This document shows positions 52,322-60,742 of a stretch of 63,677 bases of DNA, piece after piece (position 1 is the stretch's first letter; each line of letters begins with the position of its first letter). The notes below the pieces were generated by a model. The model did no database searches, was not told where the DNA came from, and saw only the letters and a list, made by a program, of their open reading frames with translations. The stretch comes from Lachnospiraceae bacterium (GTDB lineage: Bacteria; Bacillota; Clostridia; Lachnospirales; Lachnospiraceae): NCBI GenBank assembly GCA_016290615.1, contig JAEEUS010000009.1, positions 1-63,677 on the forward strand, written 5' to 3'. A program made the position numbers and the translations under genes.

Positions 52322-54388
52322 TTATTTTTCTGAAACTATGCACATTATATCGTTGCTTCTTTGTATAAAGCGTGTCATTGCCTCGGGAGCAAGAGGAGCA
52401 TGCTGAAGCTTTGCAAGATCGTAGAGCTGTTCACAGATGAGCTTTGTATTCTCTCCGTCACTGTGCTCCAGGATATACTTAACGAGCGGATGACCTGCGT
52501 TTAATACAAGGGTCTCTCCTTCACCGTCCATGCCCGGCATATTCATGCCGCCCATGCCGTACATTTTCATCATATCCTGCATACGGCGTGTCTCTTCAGA
52601 GAGAGTGATCATTGAAGATATCTTCTTATTCTTAAGCTTCTCAACCTTAACAGTTATCTTTTCGTTCTTTAAAGCCTTCTTGAATATCTTGTCAAGATCC
52701 TTGGCCTGTGCATCCATCTCCTCACGGGCCTTCTTGCTGGTCTTTCCGAGGAACTCATCGGTAAGGTCCGCATCTATTCTCATGAACTTGATGCCTTCGT
52801 TCTTTGACTCAAGCTGAGATACGAAAGGCTGATCAATGTTGTGAGTCAAAATAACGGCATTCTTCTTAGCCTGCTTGAACATGTTTATGTACTGGCTCTG
52901 CTGCTGCTCGTCAGTTACATAGTAGATGATCTTGTCCTTCTTTTCGTCCGCTGTATCCTCTTCTTGAGACTCAGCCTCGGCTTCCTCTACGGAATCGGCT
53001 ACATCATCCGCAGCATCATTTGCATCTTTATTCTCGTCTTCCTCGTCCTCGGTATCAATGGGCTTTGTCTCAAGACACTCGGGAAGTGTCATGTACTTTC
53101 CGTCAAGATCCTTGAACAGGATGTAGTCATTCATCTTCTCGCAGAACTTGTCATCCTTTAAGCAGCCGAACTTGATGAACGGAGAGATATCCTCCCAGTA
53201 CTTCTCGTACTCTTCCTTTTCTGTCTTGCACATGCCGGCCAACTTGTCGGCAACCTTCTTTGTGATGTATTCACTGATCTTTTTAACGAATCCGTCATTC
53301 TGAAGTGCAGAACGCGATACGTTAAGAGGAAGATCAGGACAGTCTATAACGCCCTTAAGTAACATCAAGAATTCAGGGATGACTTCCTTTATATTGTCGG
53401 CGATGAATACCTGGTTGTTGTAAAGCTTTATCGTTCCCTCGATTGATTCATACTCCATGTTGATCTTAGGGAAGTAGAGGATACCCTTTAAGTTGAAAGG
53501 ATAGTCCATATTTAAATGTATCCAGAACAGAGGCTCCTTGTAATCCTGGAATACCTTTCTGTAAAAGTCGATGTAATCCTCTTTCTTGCAGTCATTGGGA
53601 TGGCGTGTCCATAAGGGATTTGTCTCATTTAACAGTTCGGGACGCTTCTTTATCTTAAGCTTGATCGGATCGCCGTCCTTTTCGGGAACGATAGTCTCAA
53701 CTATCTCATCACTGTCAAGCTGTTCATCCTTATTGATAGTCTGAGTGCTGTCATCTCCTGCCTTTGAAAGATAAATCTCAGTAGGCATGAATGAGCAGTA
53801 CTTCTTTATTACTTCTCTTGCCTCGTATTCGTTGCAGAATTTCAGTACGTCTTCATTTAAGAAGAGTGTGATCTGGGTTCCGACCTCGGTCCTGTCACCC
53901 TCATCCATTGAAAATTCCGTTCCTCCGTCGCATTCCCAGTGAACGGGCTTAGCATCCTTCTTATATGAAAGAGTATCGATGTGAACTTCATCGGCTACCA
54001 TGAATGCTGAATAGAATCCGAGTCCGAAATGACCTATTATCTGATCATCTCCTGCCTTGTCCTTGTATTTCTCGATGAAATCGGTCGCGCCAGAGAATGC
54101 TATCTGGTTGATGTACTCCTCAACCTCATCCATAGTCATACCGATACCGTTATCTATAACCTTGATGGTCTTTTGTGCGGGATCGACGATGACATCTATC
54201 CTTGCCTTGTATCCGTCGGGAAGCGTATATTCACCCATCATATCAAGCTTTTTGAGCTTTGTGATGGCATCACATCCGTTGGATATGAGCTCTCTGTAGA
54301 AAATGTCGTGATCACTGTATAACCACTTCTTGATTATAGGAAAAATATTTTCGCTGTTGATAGACAAACTGCCGTGTTTCTCTGCCAT
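52322..54388 (-). CDS. htpG: Chaperone HtpG (Hsp90)
   Basis: ATP-dependent cytoplasmic Hsp90. The GHKL ATP site is intact: ELISNGCDAI, DNGIGM and GHFGLGFYSAF. I chose ATG 54388 (MAEKHGSL), with AAAGGA upstream; this gives 688 aa, long because of an acidic insert (about residues 460-500, DEEDENKDANDAADD). A longer frame would begin inside the CIRCE element and is rejected. CIRCE upstream puts it under HrcA. Confidence 0.95.
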   Translation of the reverse strand: MAEKHGSLSINSENIFPIIKKWLYSDHDIFYRELISNGCDAITKLKKLDMMGEYTLPDGYKARIDVIVDPAQKTIKVIDNGIGMTMDEVEEYINQIAFSGATDFIEKYKDKAGDDQIIGHFGLGFYSAFMVADEVHIDTLSYKKDAKPVHWECDGGTEFSMDEGDRTEVGTQITLFLNEDVLKFCNEYEAREVIKKYCSFMPTEIYLSKAGDDSTQTINKDEQLDSDEIVETIVPEKDGDPIKLKIKKRPELLNETNPLWTRHPNDCKKEDYIDFYRKVFQDYKEPLFWIHLNMDYPFNLKGILYFPKINMEYESIEGTIKLYNNQVFIADNIKEVIPEFLMLLKGVIDCPDLPLNVSRSALQNDGFVKKISEYITKKVADKLAGMCKTEKEEYEKYWEDISPFIKFGCLKDDKFCEKMNDYILFKDLDGKYMTLPECLETKPIDTEDEEDENKDANDAADDVADSVEEAEAESQEEDTADEKKDKIIYYVTDEQQQSQYINMFKQAKKNAVILTHNIDQPFVSQLESKNEGIKFMRIDADLTDEFLGKTSKKAREEMDAQAKDLDKIFKKALKNEKITVKVEKLKNKKISSMITLSEETRRMQDMMKMYGMGGMNMPGMDGEGETLVLNAGHPLVKYILEHSDGENTKLICEQLYDLAKLQHAPLAPEAMTRFIQRSNDIMCIVSEK

Positions 54389-54467
54389 GTTTATCACTGT
54401 CCTTTCAAATATATTTTTTTGACCAAATATTAGTTTAGTCTCCCTTATTGGTAAAATCAAGACAAAA

Positions 54468-54494
54468 TTAGCACTCATTGTTCACGAGTGCTAA
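54468..54494. promoter_or_regulatory. CIRCE element (HrcA operator)
   Basis: TTAGCACTC, nine bases, GAGTGCTAA: an exact CIRCE inverted repeat, 80 nt upstream of htpG. HrcA binds CIRCE and is normally linked to groESL and dnaK; its use on htpG is less common. Confidence 0.93.
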
Positions 54495-54554
54495 CGATGT
54501 GTTTCAAACCCTTGTTTTTACTGGGTTTTCGCGATTATAAAATTTTTATAAACT

Positions 54555-55625
54555 CTAATAATTCTCCTCAAAAACCTTGATGAAATCCTCACCCTGCGCG
54601 TCTATATCTGGTATGAATCTTACGCTTTCCCAGAGTTCTTCATTCATCTTCTTGGTCAGTGATGCTGCAAAGCTCTCGTATTCTCCGTTAAACGCTTCCT
54701 GTTTTCTGAGCTCCACTATCTTAAGCTTGTTGGTGTCGGTTACCTCTCTGTTAAATGTGGATATACACTTGATGATATGATATCCGTAATCGGTCTCCAC
54801 GACATCGCTTATCTCTCCGCCGGAAAGTTCAAATGCTGCGACTTCGAATGCTGTATCCATCTCACCCTTGCCAAAAGATATGGTGATCTCATCCGCGTCG
54901 GAATATTCCTCAGCAAGAGATTCAAACTCCTCTCCGTCAAGTAATCTTTCCCTTATGGACTGAGCTAGCTGCTTTGCGCTGTTCTTGTGTGCACTGTCAT
55001 AGCTTACCTTGGCACCGTCATCGTCATAGCTGTATGTCTTTATCAGTATGTGCTGAACAGTTATAGTACGCGCCTCATCATCGCTTATCTCTGGATTGAC
55101 ATCCTTGATGATGCTCTCATAGAGCTTCTGGGACAGGGCATACTCCTCATAAAGATCACGTACGGTATCCCTTTTTATGCCCATAGCCTCTATCTCATCC
55201 TTTGAAAGAGACGAGTAATAGATATCGGTAATCTTGTCGACTGACTTTTTCTCATCATCGGTAAGTTCGATCCCGCGTTGCTTTGCCATGAGGCTGACAG
55301 CCTTGACCTGTGATATCCTGGCAAGTGCTATCTCCTTTACATTATCCTCTAAGCTCACTCCGTCGATACGGGTATTCCATATCTCATCACCGTATACTTT
55401 CTCATATTGCTTTTGAAGGTTGGTGATATAGAGCATGACCTCGGGAAGCGTACATGTGGCATCTCCGATCTTAAAGACCTCGTCCTCACCAAAGCCCGTC
55501 GTGATGACGATGTGCTTTTGCTGATCGTCTGGTCCGCAGGCGCACATTATTGAATTGACAAACAGCATACATGTAAGGAGCATGTATGCTGTTGCTTTTT
55601 TAATGATTCTTTTCAGGTTCTTCAT
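54555..55625 (-). CDS. PrsA-like peptidyl-prolyl isomerase lipoprotein
   Basis: A 356-aa secreted foldase. The signal peptide ends in a lipobox (MCAC, Cys about 30). A SurA/PrsA N-terminal helical domain (about 60-190) leads to a parvulin domain (about 195-300), with VQHILIKT and the closing GYHIIKC. It helps fold exported proteins at the outer face of the membrane. It overlaps the Cys-tail gene by 4 nt, so both are probably made together. Confidence 0.88.
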   Translation of the reverse strand: MKNLKRIIKKATAYMLLTCMLFVNSIMCACGPDDQQKHIVITTGFGEDEVFKIGDATCTLPEVMLYITNLQKQYEKVYGDEIWNTRIDGVSLEDNVKEIALARISQVKAVSLMAKQRGIELTDDEKKSVDKITDIYYSSLSKDEIEAMGIKRDTVRDLYEEYALSQKLYESIIKDVNPEISDDEARTITVQHILIKTYSYDDDGAKVSYDSAHKNSAKQLAQSIRERLLDGEEFESLAEEYSDADEITISFGKGEMDTAFEVAAFELSGGEISDVVETDYGYHIIKCISTFNREVTDTNKLKIVELRKQEAFNGEYESFAASLTKKMNEELWESVRFIPDIDAQGEDFIKVFEENY

Positions 55626-56863
55626 TTCCTGTTCTTGTTCTTTAATTCAAGCTGTCTAAGCTTAAGGTTCGTGTTATAGAAATCCTTCACGCTGCATCCG
55701 GCTCTTCCGCCACCTGCACAGGCGCAGGCACATGCACAGGCACACGCACATGAGCTGTGAGCGCAGCTGTGGCCGCCGCCTCTGCTTGATCCAGAATATG
55801 AGCTTGAGGATCTTGTCACTGTTACCTTGGGTCTTGTGGTATTTACCCTTATATATACATTCGGGCTAGTTCCGTAATGATAGAGTCCGGTATTCTTTAG
55901 CTTTCTGATTTCCTTGTCCTTTTGAGCCTCGCTCTCTTTTATGACTTCCTTTTTCTTTATCATGCTGGCTCCGCAGAATTCACATGTCTCCCTCTGACCG
56001 TTTCTGGGAGCTCCGCAGTGAGGACATGAATCATGATAGGTGATCATCTCACGAGTTATCACCTTCTTGCCGTACTTGAATCCTCTTGCCTGGTCATATG
56101 CATTCTTTACCGCATATGCTATTATCAAAAACGGTACGAGCATGGGAATGAACATGACAAAAATCCCGATGATCACATAGATCACTTCACTGGGGCCGTT
56201 TCCTTCAACAGGTTCGGTCTCGGTAAACGTCTTGCTCATGTCAAAACCGAATGCGTCATTCGGATAGGTTACGCTCACCCTGAATTTCTGACGCTTGTCA
56301 AGAGAAGTATTCCATACAATGTATGAATCCTCGCTTGAAGCTGCGGGAGTGAATTCATAAACCTTGTCAGCATTCCATCTGATGATGAGTTCATCAACAT
56401 CTATCTCGTCAAACCATCCGGGAGTGAATTCATAAACGGTATATCCCTCAGTAAGCTTGTTTATCTCATACATGTAATCCTGAGTGAGCGAATAATCAAA
56501 GCTTATCACTTCACCTTCATAATAAGCCTTGTCAAACGTGATCTTTGCAAGGACATCACCGCCGCTTCTGCTGAGCGCAATCTTTTTGATATTGTCACTT
56601 TCTGCAGTAAGATTCTCGCAGTGTGAGTTCGGGATACCTATCTCGACCCATGTGACAGGTCCCAGATCTCCGCCCGACTGCAGGACCTTCCAGTCGATGT
56701 GATAATGCATGTCAAGAGTCGCATCATCATTGACATCGACAGTTATAGTATAGTTAAGTATCTCATCTGTAGGTCCGTATGCATACGAACCGTCAGATAA
56801 AGATGCAAATGATATGATGAATACAATTAAAGCTGCAAATAAAACCGCCAGTCTCTTACGCAT
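55622..56863 (-). CDS. Membrane protein with zinc ribbon and Cys-Ala tail
   Basis: A 413-aa protein. Signal peptide (1-29), an extracytoplasmic beta-rich domain (about 30-215, DUF2207-like in feel), a membrane helix at about 228-250, a zinc ribbon (CPHCGAP...CEFCGAS, about 280-300), a charged linker, a Ser/Gly-rich stretch, then C367 and six consecutive Cys-Ala dipeptides (372-383), GGGRAGC390, and a basic end. The Cys and Ala codons vary, so the tail is selected and not a DNA slippage product. AAGGAGG precedes the ATG. It overlaps the radical SAM gene upstream by 8 nt, so the tail may be its substrate. Confidence 0.7.
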   Translation of the reverse strand: MRKRLAVLFAALIVFIISFASLSDGSYAYGPTDEILNYTITVDVNDDATLDMHYHIDWKVLQSGGDLGPVTWVEIGIPNSHCENLTAESDNIKKIALSRSGGDVLAKITFDKAYYEGEVISFDYSLTQDYMYEINKLTEGYTVYEFTPGWFDEIDVDELIIRWNADKVYEFTPAASSEDSYIVWNTSLDKRQKFRVSVTYPNDAFGFDMSKTFTETEPVEGNGPSEVIYVIIGIFVMFIPMLVPFLIIAYAVKNAYDQARGFKYGKKVITREMITYHDSCPHCGAPRNGQRETCEFCGASMIKKKEVIKESEAQKDKEIRKLKNTGLYHYGTSPNVYIRVNTTRPKVTVTRSSSSYSGSSRGGGHSCAHSSCACACACACACAGGGRAGCSVKDFYNTNLKLRQLELKNKNRK

Positions 56864-58262
56864 GTTCCACCTCCTTGTCAGGAGTGTCTACGCTGCGGAC
56901 AGGCTTTCTTAACGGACACAGTCCGAGCTGCTTTGCGGAGTAGTCTCTTCTTTCCCTGCAAATGTCAGAATTCCACATCTTCTCCCATTCATCAGTCAGC
57001 ATGTTTCCGATAGCGGGATCAGAAAGCCAGCTCTGACACGGTACAAGATTGCCCATCGGTGTTACCGCCATGTTGCTTAGGCACGCTCCGCAGCTGGGTG
57101 TCTGGATTCCGAGTTCTTCACAGAACTCATCCTCAACCCATCCGGGAGAAGTAAAGCTTATCTCCATGCCGTTTGCATAGCAGTAATCAACAGCATCCTT
57201 GAGTATCTTTTTTATCTCATCTTCAGTAAGCTGAAGCTTTTCAGAATCAGCAAGCGCTGCGTTGCCCGTGGTGATAAGGCCCGAGCATGTAACATATAAA
57301 ACGCCTTTGTCATGCAAGAACTCAAGAGTCTTTACATAGTCTTTGTTGAGTGTGCACAGAGGTGTGTTTATGCTGATGTTAAGTCCAGTGCTAAGTGCAT
57401 TGTCTATACCCGCAACGGTATCCTTGTATCTGTCTGCACCTACAAGCTTGTTGTGTATCTCTTCGTCTGCTGAATAGAATGTTATCTGCATGCTGTCAAG
57501 AGATGCGTTTTTAAGTTTTTCGCAATACTCTTTCGACAGTTTTATTCCGTTGGTATTAAGACGTGTGATAAACCATCTCGAATAATCGATCAGCTCAATA
57601 AGATCGTCTCTCATTGTAGGTTCGCCGCCGGTGAATGTGATCTGGGGGATTCCTGCAGCACGACACTTGTCTATAATCTTTTTCCAGTCATCGGTTGCGA
57701 TCTCAACTTCCTCAGCCATATGCTGGCCTGCGGCGTAGCAGTGTACACACTGCTGATTGCAGTGCCACTTTCCGCCCTTGCTCATGGAGCTCACCAAAAG
57801 ATCCATCCTGTGAGGTGCTCTCATGTAGAGTGCATACTCTCCAAGGCTGATATAGTCTATCGGGATATCGCTCTTTTCTCCGTATGCAACCTGCTTGAAT
57901 GAATTCATCATGTCATAAAGATCGCCCTTTATGATCTTTTTGCTCACAAAGGGATAGATCTTTTTTACTGCCTTGCAGGTGTTGTCGACCATAAGAGAGA
58001 CCTCTTCATCGGTAACTTCCCTGCCGCTGTATTTGTTCACTTCCTTAATGAATTCACACAGTATGATGGACCATGCAACGTTGACGGGAATTACATCCTG
58101 ACCGTTTATGATAACGATACTGGCTTCAACGTCGTCTCCGTCACACAGGGGAGGGATCATATGTATCCTTACCACACCCGGTCCTTCGGGATTTAGCGTG
58201 GTATGAAGAGTCTCCCCGAAATTCTCTTTGGCATATCTTTTGATTCTCTTGCTTACACTCAT
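56856..58262 (-). CDS. Radical SAM/SPASM-like peptide- or protein-modifying enzyme
   Basis: A 468-aa enzyme. The 4Fe-4S-binding CxxxCxxC is C168, C172, C175 (CNQQCVHC), followed by FTGGEPTMRDD. The C-terminus carries at least five more cysteines in a SPASM/twitch-like order (CGAC, VPCQSW, DIC, LCPLR), used for auxiliary clusters. Residues about 45-115 look like a PqqD-type peptide-binding (RRE) domain: INGQDVIPVN then helices. This set is typical of enzymes that modify peptides. The Cys-Ala-tail gene follows with an 8-nt overlap. Substrate and reaction are inferred. Confidence 0.8.
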   Translation of the reverse strand: MSVSKRIKRYAKENFGETLHTTLNPEGPGVVRIHMIPPLCDGDDVEASIVIINGQDVIPVNVAWSIILCEFIKEVNKYSGREVTDEEVSLMVDNTCKAVKKIYPFVSKKIIKGDLYDMMNSFKQVAYGEKSDIPIDYISLGEYALYMRAPHRMDLLVSSMSKGGKWHCNQQCVHCYAAGQHMAEEVEIATDDWKKIIDKCRAAGIPQITFTGGEPTMRDDLIELIDYSRWFITRLNTNGIKLSKEYCEKLKNASLDSMQITFYSADEEIHNKLVGADRYKDTVAGIDNALSTGLNISINTPLCTLNKDYVKTLEFLHDKGVLYVTCSGLITTGNAALADSEKLQLTEDEIKKILKDAVDYCYANGMEISFTSPGWVEDEFCEELGIQTPSCGACLSNMAVTPMGNLVPCQSWLSDPAIGNMLTDEWEKMWNSDICRERRDYSAKQLGLCPLRKPVRSVDTPDKEVEHA

Positions 58263-58273
58263 TTTTGTCAGTT

Positions 58274-58345
58274 GCAGGCATGGTGCTCACCGGTGTCGTG
58301 CCTGCGTCAATCACCGATGAAGTCTGAAAGCATGTGTTCAGACTT
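58274..58345 (-). promoter_or_regulatory. Two stem-loops between iorB and the radical SAM gene
   Basis: AAGTCTGA / TCAGACTT (58320-58327 with 58338-58345, overlapping the iorB stop) and GCAGGCA / TGCCTGC (58274-58280 with 58299-58305). Neither has a T-run, so they look like processing or stability hairpins and not terminators. Confidence 0.5.
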
Positions 58346-58916
58346 AACCTATGGCATATCCTACTTCAAATGCTTCAATGTTCTTTGCAACAGTCTTGGG
58401 AGGAACGGTAGTCTCTATTACCTTGATCCACTCCTCTTTTGCAAATGACATATGCTTGGCTGCGGCACCGAGAACTATTACGTTGAACGATCTGGGAGAG
58501 CCTATCTCCTTGCTCTTTGCTGTAGCATCAACCACAAGAGTCTTTCTTGCCGCCTTAAGCGTATCTATTATTCCTTCAGGATATGTAGCCTGACCTGTTA
58601 CTACAGTGATCGGATCCATGCGAAGATCATTTACTATTATGACTCCGTCCTTTTTTACAAAGTGAAGATAACGCATAGCCTCAAGCTTCTCGAATGCGAT
58701 AAGGACATCAACCTGTCCCTCCTCGACTATGGGCTCTGCTACCTTCTCGCCGTATCTTACATATGTGACAACGCTTCCTCCGCGCTGTGCCATGCCGTGA
58801 ACTTCTGAAAGCTTAACATCATATCCGGCATTTGTAGCCATCTTTCCGAGTATTCGGCTGGTAAGGAGGGTTCCCTGACCGCCGACTCCAACTATCATTA
58901 TATTTGTCGTTGCCAT
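58344..58916 (-). CDS. iorB: Indolepyruvate:ferredoxin oxidoreductase, beta subunit
   Basis: Small subunit of the enzyme that oxidises aryl pyruvates, made from aromatic amino acids, to aryl-acetyl-CoA with reduction of ferredoxin. At 190 aa it shows the family start NIMIVGVGGQGTLLTSRILG (split) and later HGMAQRGGSVVTYVRYG. I chose ATG 58916 because AAGGAGG lies just upstream and the ATG overlaps the iorA stop by one base (TAATG). Confidence 0.92.
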   Translation of the reverse strand: MATTNIMIVGVGGQGTLLTSRILGKMATNAGYDVKLSEVHGMAQRGGSVVTYVRYGEKVAEPIVEEGQVDVLIAFEKLEAMRYLHFVKKDGVIIVNDLRMDPITVVTGQATYPEGIIDTLKAARKTLVVDATAKSKEIGSPRSFNVIVLGAAAKHMSFAKEEWIKVIETTVPPKTVAKNIEAFEVGYAIG

Positions 58917-60655
58917 TATTTTGCCTCCTTTGCTATAGCGCCGAACTTGCAAAGCTGCATGCACAGTCCGCAGGCATTGCACATTGTTTCGTCTATGCTT
59001 ATCGTTCCGTCTGCATTTTTAGTGAGTGCAGGGCATCCCGGCTTCAGGCAGGCTCCGCACTTCTTGCACTTCTCAGGTATCGGAACGCACTTATCGGGGA
59101 ATACATTGCTCTTTAAGAGTACGCAGGGCGACTTGGTTATGATTACTGAAACCTCGTCTCTTGCCACTTCTCTCTTTATTGTCTCCTCAAGGAGAGGAAG
59201 ATCGAATGCATTTACCTCATAAACATGATTTACACCAAGGCTCTTGCAAAGCTCTGAAAGATTAACGGCATATGTGGGATCACCCATCAGAGTCTTACCT
59301 GTTGCGGCATGATCCTGATGGCCTGTCATACCTGTTATTGAGTTATCAAGGATGATCACTGTTCCCGTTGCCTGGTTATATACCATGTTCATAAGTGAGT
59401 TAACACCTGTATGAAGGAATGTTGAATCACCGATCACAGCAACCCAGTTCTTTACATATTCCTTGCCCTTTGCCTTTTCCATTCCGTGAAGGCTTGAGAT
59501 GCTAGAACCCATACAGATACATGTATCAACAACACTTAAAGGAGCAAGTGTACCGAGTGTGTAGCATCCGATATCTCCAGCACCGTGTATCTTTAACTTG
59601 TTGAGTACCGAATAAACACTTCTGTGAGGACATCCGGGGCAGAGGATTGGAGGACGTGCAGGCACTTCCTTCTTTGCATCGAGTGCAAGATCTGCGCCGA
59701 GAAGTTTTTCTCGTAACATATTTGCGGAATATTCTCCCTGGCGTGTGAACAGTTCCTTGCCTTCGCACTTGATTCCCCAGCTTTTTACCTGCTCTTCGAT
59801 AACGGGCTCGAGCTCTTCAAAGATGATCAGTCTGTCAACCTTTGAAGCAAACTCCTCAATGAGTGACTTCGGAAGAGGATTTACAAGACCGAGCTTGAGT
59901 ACGCTAGCCTCAGGGAATACCTCTCTTACGTACTGATACTCAATACCGGTAGTGATAAAGCCAAGCTTTGTATCACCCATCTCTGTTTTATTGATAGGCA
60001 TGTCTGCTCCGTCAGCAGCCATGTCGTTTAATCTCTTCTCAACATGTACATGACGCTTGATAGCCATTGCAGGCATCATTACGTTCTTCTGTACATTCTT
60101 TACATACTCTATATCAGTAGGCTCGCATCTTTCCTCAAGAGTTACGATACCCTGGCTGTGTGCAAGACGTGTGGTTGTCCTTAAGATGACCGGTGTGTCA
60201 TACTTCTCTGACAGCTCGAATGCATACTTCATGAAGTCCTTTGCTTCCTGGGAATCGGAAGGCTCAACTACGGGAACCATGCTGGCACGTCCTATCATAC
60301 GTGTATCCTGCTCATTCTGTGAGCTGTACATTCCGGGATCATCGGCAACTACTATTACCATTCCTCCTGATACGCCTATATAGCTCATTGTATAAAGCGG
60401 ATCGCTGGCTACGTTTAAGCCTACATGCTTCATGCATGCCATGCTCCTAACGCCTGCAAGTGATGCTCCGCTTGCCACTTCAACAGCCACCTTCTCATTG
60501 GGTGACCATTCACAATAGATCTCCTTATACTGTACGAGATTCTCACTTATCTCAGTACTGGGTGTGCCGGGATATGCAGCCGATACCTTCACGCCCGCTT
60601 CATAAGCGCCTCTTGCTATCGCTTCGTTGCCCAGCATTATCTTCTGTTCTGCCAT
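58916..60655 (-). CDS. iorA: Indolepyruvate:ferredoxin oxidoreductase, alpha subunit
   Basis: Large subunit, 579 aa, oxygen-sensitive. Thiamine-diphosphate regions are visible (GDIGCYTLG and GDSTFLHTGVNSLMN), and two 4Fe-4S ferredoxin motifs close the protein (CKKCGACLKPGC and CNACGLCMQLC). Works with IorB in anaerobic aromatic amino acid fermentation or, in reverse, synthesis. AAAGGAG precedes the ATG. Confidence 0.95.
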   Translation of the reverse strand: MAEQKIMLGNEAIARGAYEAGVKVSAAYPGTPSTEISENLVQYKEIYCEWSPNEKVAVEVASGASLAGVRSMACMKHVGLNVASDPLYTMSYIGVSGGMVIVVADDPGMYSSQNEQDTRMIGRASMVPVVEPSDSQEAKDFMKYAFELSEKYDTPVILRTTTRLAHSQGIVTLEERCEPTDIEYVKNVQKNVMMPAMAIKRHVHVEKRLNDMAADGADMPINKTEMGDTKLGFITTGIEYQYVREVFPEASVLKLGLVNPLPKSLIEEFASKVDRLIIFEELEPVIEEQVKSWGIKCEGKELFTRQGEYSANMLREKLLGADLALDAKKEVPARPPILCPGCPHRSVYSVLNKLKIHGAGDIGCYTLGTLAPLSVVDTCICMGSSISSLHGMEKAKGKEYVKNWVAVIGDSTFLHTGVNSLMNMVYNQATGTVIILDNSITGMTGHQDHAATGKTLMGDPTYAVNLSELCKSLGVNHVYEVNAFDLPLLEETIKREVARDEVSVIITKSPCVLLKSNVFPDKCVPIPEKCKKCGACLKPGCPALTKNADGTISIDETMCNACGLCMQLCKFGAIAKEAK

Positions 60656-60694
60656 AACACTTCTCCTTTATTTGGTACTATACGCTAAATAGAT

Positions 60695-60703
60695 ATTGTA
60701 GCA
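60695..60703 (-). promoter_or_regulatory. Extended -10 promoter of iorAB
   Basis: Minus-strand TGCTACAAT, about 40 nt before the iorA ATG, just after the capA-like terminator. A TATAGT closer to the gene is an alternative. Confidence 0.5.
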
Positions 60704-60710
60704 TATTGTT

Positions 60711-60742
60711 AAAAAAAAATGAAGAGAGTCTCCTCTCTTCAT
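60711..60742 (-). terminator. Terminator of the CapA-like gene
   Basis: A 10-bp stem (ATGAAGAGAG / CTCTCTTCAT, 4-nt loop) followed by nine T residues on the minus strand. The stem includes the first base of the stop codon. Confidence 0.9.

Noticed and set aside
54389-54478. Longer htpG start (30 extra residues)
   Set aside because: The start would lie within CIRCE and the extra residues do not resemble Hsp90.
54508-54533. Terminator after the PrsA-like gene
   Set aside because: The AAACCC/GGGTTT stem is short with an 11-nt loop and no T-run in the minus direction.
55700-55760. Dinucleotide-type slippage repeat behind the Cys-Ala tail
   Set aside because: The Cys and Ala codons vary (TGT/TGC; GCA/GCC/GCG/GCT), so this is not a simple microsatellite.
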